A stretch of DNA of 45,625 nt from a virus: IMG/VR virus record IMGVR_UViG_3300017990_000027, positions 1 to 45,625 of that record. One strand, 5' to 3'. Shown here piece by piece: positions 39,567 to 45,625 of the stretch (positions are counted from its first letter, which is position 1; every line of letters starts with the position of its first letter). A model generated the notes under the pieces. The model was not told the origin of the DNA. It saw only the letters and a program-made list of their open reading frames with translations, and made no database searches. Made by a program: the position numbers and the translations under genes.

Positions 39567-40423
39567 ATCAATTTAAACGCGAGGCATTTATCCGAGTTGG
39601 AGAGCTAGGATCGGAGGAGGGTATCGGGGTCCGCGATCTTCGCGTCGCCTTTAAGATCAAAAAGACGGATAAAACAAAAGGGAATACAGCGGAGATCTCG
39701 ATCTGGAATCTTAAAGAGGACAACCGATCAAAGATCGCGGTCCTTGATAACGTCCTCCTCCTCGAGGCCGGTTACATAGACGGCGACGGCTTGGCTCTTA
39801 TGTATAGCGGAAATATAACAAGTGTCAACAGCATAAAGACGGGATCTGATGTTGAGACGAAAATCGTATGTTCCGACGGGATCAAAGTCGCGAGGGATGC
39901 ACACTCGACAATCTCTTATAAAAGAGAGACGGAGGCTCGCGTCGTTCTCAATGATATTGTCTCTCAGTTTAAGGATAACGGAATCGCTGAGAAATATATC
40001 GAGTCTGTTGACTCAGATATTAAATATAAAAATGGTTTCGCGTTCTCTGGATTTCTGACCGATGCACTTTCAAAGGTATGCGGACGACTTGGTTTCACCT
40101 GGTCAATCCAGGACGGAGGGCTTAAGATTGTAAACAAAGACGGAGACGATGGACGGGACGCTGTTTATCTTTCAAAGGAGAGCGGACTGATCGGTCGTCC
40201 GATAAAAATAAACGAGGCAAAGGATAAGAGCGACGCTAAAAAAGCTCCTCCAGGTTTTAAAATTAAAGCTCTTTTAAATAGTGCAATCGAGCCAAAGACG
40301 AGAGTCGTTATATCGAGCGACGAGACCGGCGACGATAAGAAATTCAGAGTCGGCGATCTTGTCCATACAGGCGATACTCACGGGAAAAACTGGCTCACGG
40401 AGTTCGAGGGATGGGAGATATAA
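39563..40423 (+). CDS. Baseplate hub protein (gp27 / gpD-like)
   Basis: A 286-residue protein with TTG start. The pattern AEISIWNLKEDNRSKI, VLLLEAGYIDGDGLALMYSG and DGIKVARDAHSTISYKRE, followed by VSQFKDNGI and a hub-type LGFTWSIQDGGLKIVNKDG segment, is that of phage baseplate hubs related to gp27 and late control gpD. It forms the trimeric core under the tail tube on which the spike sits. Confidence 0.8.
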   Translation: MNQFKREAFIRVGELGSEEGIGVRDLRVAFKIKKTDKTKGNTAEISIWNLKEDNRSKIAVLDNVLLLEAGYIDGDGLALMYSGNITSVNSIKTGSDVETKIVCSDGIKVARDAHSTISYKRETEARVVLNDIVSQFKDNGIAEKYIESVDSDIKYKNGFAFSGFLTDALSKVCGRLGFTWSIQDGGLKIVNKDGDDGRDAVYLSKESGLIGRPIKINEAKDKSDAKKAPPGFKIKALLNSAIEPKTRVVISSDETGDDKKFRVGDLVHTGDTHGKNWLTEFEGWEI

Positions 40424-41064
40424 ACGAAATCGTCAGACAGGAGATATCGAATTATTTATTCGGTGTCCATACGGCAACGATCGGAGAGGTCCAGGAATAC
40501 GATCCGGCCGGTCCTTTCGTTTCTGTGAGGCCTGTCGTCCGTCAGAAATTCGCAGACGGAGACGATCGCTCTTTCGGGATCCTGGACGCGGTCCCTGTTG
40601 TGTTCCCGAGAGGCGGATCTTTTTCGATGACCTTTCCGATTAAGAAAGGCGACAAGGTCCTCCTGGTTTTCGGAGAGAGATCCCTGGACGACTGGCTCGA
40701 GGGATCCGGAAACGAGGTTTCTGTTTCGGATCCTCGGAGGTTCGATCTCTCGGACGCGATCGCGATCCCAGGGATCCAGGCGTTCGGATCGAGTTCTCCG
40801 GTCGATAATGAGAACGACGTAGAGATCAAGTTCGGATCTGGCTCTGTAACAATAGAGCAGAGCGGAAAGATTATCGTCAACGGATCTGCGATCGAGCTCG
40901 GTTCCGGACTGTTAAAAAAACTAATAACGGAGACCTTTGTTTCGTTGTTTAATGCTCACTTGCATACAGGCGGAACGATCTCAGGAAATACAGGACCTCC
41001 GACAGTTCCGATCGTTGAGCCGATACTTTCGACCGTGTTGACCTCAAAGACAAAGGCGGAATAA
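40411..41064 (+). CDS. Baseplate spike (gp45/gp138-like)
   Basis: A 217-residue protein: an OB-like N-terminal domain (TATIGEVQEYDPAGPFVSVR, RGGSFSMTFPIKKGDKVLL) and a C-terminal part with GSGSVTIEQSGKIIVNGS, a short beta-helix-like segment, and HLHTGG near the end. These are features of the membrane-piercing spike. The His-x-His near the tip may bind metal as in gp138-type spikes. Overlaps the hub gene by 13 bp. Confidence 0.8.
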   Translation: MGDINEIVRQEISNYLFGVHTATIGEVQEYDPAGPFVSVRPVVRQKFADGDDRSFGILDAVPVVFPRGGSFSMTFPIKKGDKVLLVFGERSLDDWLEGSGNEVSVSDPRRFDLSDAIAIPGIQAFGSSSPVDNENDVEIKFGSGSVTIEQSGKIIVNGSAIELGSGLLKKLITETFVSLFNAHLHTGGTISGNTGPPTVPIVEPILSTVLTSKTKAE

Positions 41065-41426
41065 TGTTAAAAGATATTAAGCTCGGACTGACGTCTCACG
41101 ATATCGCGATCGAGGACAACACTTTCTCGTTCGTGGAGGGAGCGGATCGAGTCGGTCAACAGATTAAGATCCGGATCCTCTGGTTCCTGGGAGAATGGTT
41201 TCTCGATACAAATCGAGGCGTCCCCTGGTTCGAGGAGATCTTTGTCAAGAATCCAGATATCGCAGAGATCGAGGCTCAGCTTAAGGTCGAGATCGCGACA
41301 GTCCCGAACGTCAAGGAGATAACTCAATGGTCGAGTGATCTCGATGTTAAAACGCGAACGTATACGGTCCGGTCCCGAGTAGATACTGAATTCGGACCGA
41401 TAACCATAGAGGAGACAATCCCATGA
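41064..41426 (+). CDS. Baseplate wedge protein (gp25-like)
   Basis: A 120-residue protein of the gp25 / Mu gp46-like lysozyme-fold wedge family: GADRVGQQIKIRILWFLGEW, RGVPWFEEIFVKNPD, and VKEITQWSSDLD. It joins the hub and tube to the wedge ring. The start shares TAATG with the spike stop, and its end overlaps the J-like gene as ATGA. Confidence 0.82.
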   Translation: MLKDIKLGLTSHDIAIEDNTFSFVEGADRVGQQIKIRILWFLGEWFLDTNRGVPWFEEIFVKNPDIAEIEAQLKVEIATVPNVKEITQWSSDLDVKTRTYTVRSRVDTEFGPITIEETIP

Positions 41427-42919
41427 ATTACGGAGTAACGGAAACGGGTTTCGTCCCGAAAAGATTAACGGACGTCCTGGAGAGTTTAAGGAAACGCTTT
41501 CGGGATCAGTTCGGCCAGATCGCAGTCGATGACGACTCGGTCCCTGGTCAGATTATAGGTATCATCGGAGAGCGTCTCGCGCTCCTCTGGGAGGGCCAGG
41601 AGAAATCTTATCAGTCATCTTTCAGATCGACAGCTTACGGAGTGAGTCTCGACGGGACCGCTCAGCTCGTCGGACTTGTTAGGCTCGAGGCGACTCCGTC
41701 GATCGTGTCCTGTCTTATGACCTCAGATAATCCGTCCGGATCGGTTCCGGTTCCGGATACAGCTCAGGGCCGAGTCCAGACAACGGACGAGATCTTTCAG
41801 ATACGAGATGCCTCGGCGATCGTCAACACGTCCGCCGGTCGTGTTAAAATAAAAGTAACGTCCGCGCTCACGTCCACGACTTACGACGTCACTCTGGAAA
41901 CCGTGACCTATTCGTTCACGACTCCGGCGAGTCCGGCTCAGACGAAAGGCGATATCGTCGACGGACTCCTCAATGAAATCAATACAACACAACCGGCCGG
42001 AGTGGTTCCAGTCCTGGCGACAAAGACGGACGGCGCGGATCCGGAGCTGATCGTCGACGTTGTCGACGGCCTTAATAATATCTTAATGAGTGTCGGCGCG
42101 AATCTCTCCCTTGACGAGGTTTCGAGTTTCGCTCTTTTCGATGCTTTGGAAACTGGCTCGGTCGCGGTTCCTGTCAACACGTTTATAAATATCGTTGGAT
42201 CGATTCCGAACGTGACCGCGTTCGATAACACGATCCCAGGGATCCGTGGGACCGATGTCGAAACAGATACAGAACTCCGTCAGAGGATGGAGACGGATCT
42301 TAATGTCGTCGGCTCCGGTACGGTCGACGCGATCCGAGCGAGGATTCTCCAGAACGTCGACAACGTGATCTCGGTCTCTGTCGTCGAAAATACTGAGACG
42401 GTAACGGTCGACGGGATCCCTCCGAAAGCGTTCGAGACGATTGTCCAGGGAGGACTCGAGCAAGATATCGCCGATGAAATCTGGCAAGTTAAACCGGCAG
42501 GGATCCAGGCGTTCGGAGATGTTATAAAGGACGTGACTGACTCCGTCGGCCGAGTTCATCAAGTCGGATTTTCAAAGGCGACGGAGATCTGGCTTTGGAT
42601 AAAAGGGACGATAACTCTGTTAGATAATGGCACGTTTCCGGAGGACGGTTTCACTCAGATATCAAATAATCTGATCGAGTTCCTGGAGACTTTTAATATA
42701 GGGGACGATGTTATCTTTCAGGAATTATATTGTCCGATTTATAACGTCCCAGGGATCGCCTCGGTCGATTTTAAGATCGCCAGGACCGCGATCGATACAG
42801 CTCGACCGGCGTATCCTGGAGGTTTTCAGGATACGAATATTATAGTCAGTCCGAAAGAGTTCGTCACGTTGACCGCTGATCGTGGAGTTTACGGTCTCGG
42901 TGTAGAGTTCACGACGTAA
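41423..42919 (+). CDS. Baseplate J-like protein
   Basis: A 498-residue protein with the baseplate J pattern: N-terminal TGFVPKRLTDVLESLRKRF and GIIGERLALLWEGQEKSYQS, GVSLDGTAQLVGLVR, later GIRGTDVETDTELRQRME and GTVDAIRARILQNVDNV, with ETIVQGGLEQDIADEIWQ near 350. It forms the wedge ring of the baseplate and follows the gp25-like gene as in other myoviruses. Confidence 0.88.
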   Translation: MNYGVTETGFVPKRLTDVLESLRKRFRDQFGQIAVDDDSVPGQIIGIIGERLALLWEGQEKSYQSSFRSTAYGVSLDGTAQLVGLVRLEATPSIVSCLMTSDNPSGSVPVPDTAQGRVQTTDEIFQIRDASAIVNTSAGRVKIKVTSALTSTTYDVTLETVTYSFTTPASPAQTKGDIVDGLLNEINTTQPAGVVPVLATKTDGADPELIVDVVDGLNNILMSVGANLSLDEVSSFALFDALETGSVAVPVNTFINIVGSIPNVTAFDNTIPGIRGTDVETDTELRQRMETDLNVVGSGTVDAIRARILQNVDNVISVSVVENTETVTVDGIPPKAFETIVQGGLEQDIADEIWQVKPAGIQAFGDVIKDVTDSVGRVHQVGFSKATEIWLWIKGTITLLDNGTFPEDGFTQISNNLIEFLETFNIGDDVIFQELYCPIYNVPGIASVDFKIARTAIDTARPAYPGGFQDTNIIVSPKEFVTLTADRGVYGLGVEFTT

Positions 42920-42929
42920 GGAGAGAGAT

Positions 42930-44063
42930 ATGGCTTTTCCTAATGGATGGGGCCGGAGATGTAAAATAACGATCGAATCGTCGGAAGTCGACGCGACGCT
43001 GACGGACTATCCTGTTTTGATTTTAGTCGGAAACCTGCCGTCTGAAATGGTCGACAATGACGGACCTTATCCGGCTCTCGAGGGCGGAGGGGATATTCGT
43101 TTCTCCTCGGACGAGGCCGGACAAAATCAGCTCGCTCTCGACGTGAAATCCTTTCATCTCGACAACGCTCCACAATACGCGAACTCGGCTCAGCTTTTCG
43201 TTAAGATCCCGAGTCTCTCCTCCTCTGTCGATACTGATATTTGGGTATGGTGGAATAAAGCAGGAGAGACTCAGCCAGGCGTCGCGACTACATACGGGAG
43301 AAATGCAGTCTGGAAAGATACTCATATTTCTGTCTGGCATTTAAACGAGGACTCTGGATCAGTCGCGGTTGACGCTTGCGGACGACACGACGGAACATTT
43401 AACGGAACTCTCCCAAACAAACAATGGGCCGGACTCGGTCAGGGTCAACAGCTCAATGGAACCTCTGATTATATTTCGATTCCCGATCATGCTGACTTTA
43501 ATCAATACCAGGATACGACGCTCTTTATAATCGCTAACAGCAACGATGTCGGCGGAGAGTGGCGTGGATGTTATACGAAAGATCGAGAACAATTCTCCGC
43601 GCATACGGTCGGGATCTGGAGGAGTAGCGACGCGACCGGCCAGATTCATTACAGAGTCGGACAGAACTCATATCAAAATACGAACTGGTCGACGTCAGGT
43701 TTTCGTCACTTGATTTTAAAATGGGCCGAGAACGGCGGGATCGCGAGAGGATGGGTCGATTATGTCGAGGACTGGAGCGGGGGAACAACGGCGTCCGGAG
43801 AACCGGCGAACGGAACAAATCCGATATATATCGGACGTGCTTATGATGGAGGATCCTCTGAGTTTTTCTCTGGCAAAGTTACCGAGGCGAGATGGATCCA
43901 GGGCCTCCTCTCCGACGACTGGATTACTACAATGGGGAATAACTATACAGACATCGCGAATTTTTTAACGACCGGATCTCCGGAGACTCCAGAGCTCGCA
44001 TCACAGTCAGAGAAAGCGATCCATCGGGGAATACATAAGGGAATACATAAAGGAATCTCATAA
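42930..44063 (+). CDS. Tail adhesin with DUF2341 and LamG-like domains
   Basis: A 377-residue protein. Residues about 1-115 match the DUF2341 pattern (CKITIESSEVDATLTDYPVL, DIRFSSDEAGQNQLALDV, DTDIWVWWNKAG). Residues about 130-345 match a LamG/concanavalin-like lectin (ISVWHLNEDSGSVAVDACGR, QLNGTSDYISIPDHADF). The last residues are a short HKGI repeat encoded by tandem 12-bp repeats at 44028-44051. Sugar binding on the host surface is inferred from the domains. It lies between baseplate J-like and the giant fibre gene. Confidence 0.75.
   Translation: MAFPNGWGRRCKITIESSEVDATLTDYPVLILVGNLPSEMVDNDGPYPALEGGGDIRFSSDEAGQNQLALDVKSFHLDNAPQYANSAQLFVKIPSLSSSVDTDIWVWWNKAGETQPGVATTYGRNAVWKDTHISVWHLNEDSGSVAVDACGRHDGTFNGTLPNKQWAGLGQGQQLNGTSDYISIPDHADFNQYQDTTLFIIANSNDVGGEWRGCYTKDREQFSAHTVGIWRSSDATGQIHYRVGQNSYQNTNWSTSGFRHLILKWAENGGIARGWVDYVEDWSGGTTASGEPANGTNPIYIGRAYDGGSSEFFSGKVTEARWIQGLLSDDWITTMGNNYTDIANFLTTGSPETPELASQSEKAIHRGIHKGIHKGIS
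44028..44051 (+). repeat. Two tandem 12-bp repeats at the adhesin C-terminus
   Basis: GGAATACATAAG followed by GGAATACATAAA, with a third partial GGAATC, encode the GIHKGIHKGI end of the adhesin. Repeat number could change by slippage without loss of frame. Confidence 0.7.
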
Positions 44064-44081
44064 TATAAAGAGGAGGCAAAT

Positions 44082-45625
44082 ATGCCCGCGTTTTACAGAA
44101 AAAAGAACACAGAGACGAGACTCGTTTTTCCGTTAATTAGTACAGCGAATCGTCCCGATTATTTCTCGGGGACGGTGTGGGGCTCGTTAACGAACGAGAG
44201 TATCACGGCCTATAAATTTTCAGACTCGGACGGCTGTTCATCGGTTACGATTGACGACAACACTCCGACGGAGCAAGGCTCCTCTGGTTTCTGGGAGCTT
44301 GAACTCTCCTCGTCAGAGATGACGCTCGGCGATAACTACACGGATTTAATTATTAAATTGAACGCTGACGAAATTGACGAACAGACTTTAATAATTGAGA
44401 CAAAGGTCAGGGCCTCAATGATCGATCTCGTTCAGCATGAGACAAATACTCCGGCATTTAAAGCAGTCGGAAACGGATCCGGTTCCGGTATGGAGGCAAA
44501 GGGCGGAGATACAGGGATCGGATTTAAAGCAGAGGGCGGAGATACGTCAGGAGACGGTATTGTCGGACGCGGAGCCGTCGCCGGATCTGGTCGAGGTATT
44601 TACGCGAACGGGACGAATATATTTGAGGGATTTTATGCACAAGGCGCGAGTGTTGGATTTAGAGCGAAAGGCGCGGGATCGAATCCAGGAATAAAAGCAG
44701 AGGGCCAGAACGGGATCCTCGCCGTCGCGGATGTTAGTTCCAATGAGTCCGGAATTAAAGCAACCGGAGACGGATCCGGCGCGGGTATCGAGGGAGCCGG
44801 AGGGACAAACGGAGCCGGTATCGATGCAATAGGAGACGGCAACGGGAGCGGTATAAATGCAACCGGCAAAAACGGTATAAATGCAGGAGCCTCAGAGGGA
44901 TCCGGAAACGGGATCAATGCTCAAGGCGGAACAACTTCCGGATCGGGCATATTCGCGGAGGCTCTGACTGACGGGAGCGGAATAAGAGCACAAGGAAATG
45001 GAGTTGGCGACGGAATACAGGCGGACGGCGGAGCTACTGGCGACGGTCTCAGAGCTACCGGCGGGAGTACTTCCGGACACGGTATAAAGGCGGACGGCGG
45101 ATCGACCTCTGGACACGGTATCTATGCAGAGGCGAAAGGCTCGTCCACTACAAACAAGGGTATTTATGCACTTGGTAAAAACCAGGGCGAGGGACTTCAT
45201 GCTGAGGGCGGAGCTGACGGCGAGGGAGCGAAATTCTCAGGACACGGCCAGGACGGCCTTTTCTGTGAAGTCGCGACAGGAGCCGGGGACGGAGCGTCTT
45301 TTAATGCCGGAACCTCTGGAAAGGATATCAACGCTCAGGAGATCGACTCTATCCTCCTGGATACAGGGACCACGATTCCGGCGACTCTCTCCACGATAGA
45401 CGGAAAGATCGACACGGTCGACTCGAACGTGGACGCTGTTAAGGCAAAGACGGACAATCTTCCGGCTGATCCGGCCTCAGAGACTAACGTCGACGCGGTC
45501 GTGGCGAAAGTGGATATCATTGATACAAACGTGGACGCTGTCAAAGCAAAGACGGATAATCTTCCGGCCGATCCGGCCTCAGAGACTAACGTTGACGCGA
45601 CAGAAACAAAGGTCGACGCGGTCCA
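44082..45625 (+). CDS. Giant tail fibre, N-terminal part (continues at 1)
   Basis: ATG at 44082 with AGAGGAGG upstream opens a frame with no stop to the right end; it continues in frame at base 1-1807 after removing the 123-bp overlap. Residues 1 to about 120 are a beta domain (TRLVFPLIS, FWELELSSSEMTLG), probably for baseplate attachment. Residues about 125-410 are a Gly-rich array of short repeats of the type G-x-G-I-x-A-x-G-(x)n, a candidate for a beta-solenoid or polyglycine-helix shaft. Then the TDNLPADPASE repeats begin. The fibre is followed by the DUF2612-like and second fibre genes. Confidence 0.85.
   Translation, partial: MPAFYRKKNTETRLVFPLISTANRPDYFSGTVWGSLTNESITAYKFSDSDGCSSVTIDDNTPTEQGSSGFWELELSSSEMTLGDNYTDLIIKLNADEIDEQTLIIETKVRASMIDLVQHETNTPAFKAVGNGSGSGMEAKGGDTGIGFKAEGGDTSGDGIVGRGAVAGSGRGIYANGTNIFEGFYAQGASVGFRAKGAGSNPGIKAEGQNGILAVADVSSNESGIKATGDGSGAGIEGAGGTNGAGIDAIGDGNGSGINATGKNGINAGASEGSGNGINAQGGTTSGSGIFAEALTDGSGIRAQGNGVGDGIQADGGATGDGLRATGGSTSGHGIKADGGSTSGHGIYAEAKGSSTTNKGIYALGKNQGEGLHAEGGADGEGAKFSGHGQDGLFCEVATGAGDGASFNAGTSGKDINAQEIDSILLDTGTTIPATLSTIDGKIDTVDSNVDAVKAKTDNLPADPASETNVDAVVAKVDIIDTNVDAVKAKTDNLPADPASETNVDATETKVDAV
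44461..45310 (+). repeat. Gly-rich short-repeat array in the fibre
   Basis: The frame encodes many copies of a short repeat built on G-[IL]-[KRYFN]-A-x-G-G/D with Ser/Thr/Gly spacers, for example GHGIKADGG and GHGIYAEA. DNA copies are diverged (GGCGGA, GGTATAAAGGCGGACGGC and relatives), so this is an old array. Regular Ile and Ala suggest inward-facing residues of a repeating rod. Confidence 0.75.
45503..45625. repeat. Direct terminal repeat, right copy
   Basis: Identical to bases 1-123. See the left copy. The unique genome length after removing one copy is 45,502 bp. Confidence 0.9.

Overview
This window is the essentially complete genome of a tailed bacteriophage with a contractile tail (myovirus morphology). 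The first 123 bases are repeated exactly as the last 123 bases. One very large fibre gene leaves the right end at 45625 and re-enters in frame at the left end, so the molecule is best read as a circular or circularly permuted map of about 45,502 bp. Genes are tightly packed, with ATGA, GTGA, TTGA and TAATG overlaps and strong AGGAGG-type ribosome binding sites. The recognisable promoters look like bacterial sigma-70 promoters, so the host is a bacterium. Which bacterium cannot be told from the sequence; base composition looks close to 50% GC, with many GGA, CGA and GATC-containing codons. I see no integrase, attachment site, transposase, tRNA or CRISPR array, so there is no direct sign of lysogeny.

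The layout has two opposed transcription units meeting at a divergent control region (23286-23469). Leftward (minus strand, 23285 down to 5513) lies the early/replication region: a small HTH-like regulator, a 519-residue protein with four repeats, many small Cys-rich or single-membrane-segment proteins, a family A DNA polymerase with a 3'-5' exonuclease domain, a VRR-NUC-like nuclease, a probable ssDNA-binding protein, an archaeo-eukaryotic (TOTE-like) primase, a UvrD/Rep-type helicase, an SNF2-type helicase, a lipoprotein and an MmcB-like PD-(D/E)XK protein.

Rightward (plus strand, 23470 to the end and on through 1-5541) lie the virion and lysis genes. They run in order: small and large terminase, portal, MuF-type head protein fused to an HExxH metallopeptidase-like domain, DUF2213 maturation/scaffold protein with an internal scaffold start, cement protein, DUF2184 major capsid protein, connector and neck proteins, DUF3383-type sheath, DUF3277-type tube, a tail assembly chaperone pair made by a -1 frameshift, tape measure, baseplate (plug, hub, spike, gp25-like, J-like, DUF2612), a DUF2341/LamG adhesin, the 1,075-residue fibre and a second tail fibre. 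A lysis group follows: a membrane-anchored holin-like protein, a patatin-like phospholipase and an M15-type endolysin.

The most unusual points are: (1) two places where a near-consensus promoter is followed within about 60-100 nt by a strong intrinsic terminator, giving either small RNAs or attenuated leaders (22267-22367 and 28939-29069); (2) early-gene stop codons that sit in the loop or loop edge of hairpins; (3) a patatin phospholipase directly before the endolysin; (4) the MuF-metallopeptidase fusion; (5) the four-repeat early protein. Functional calls are from reading protein motifs by eye; no database search was run.
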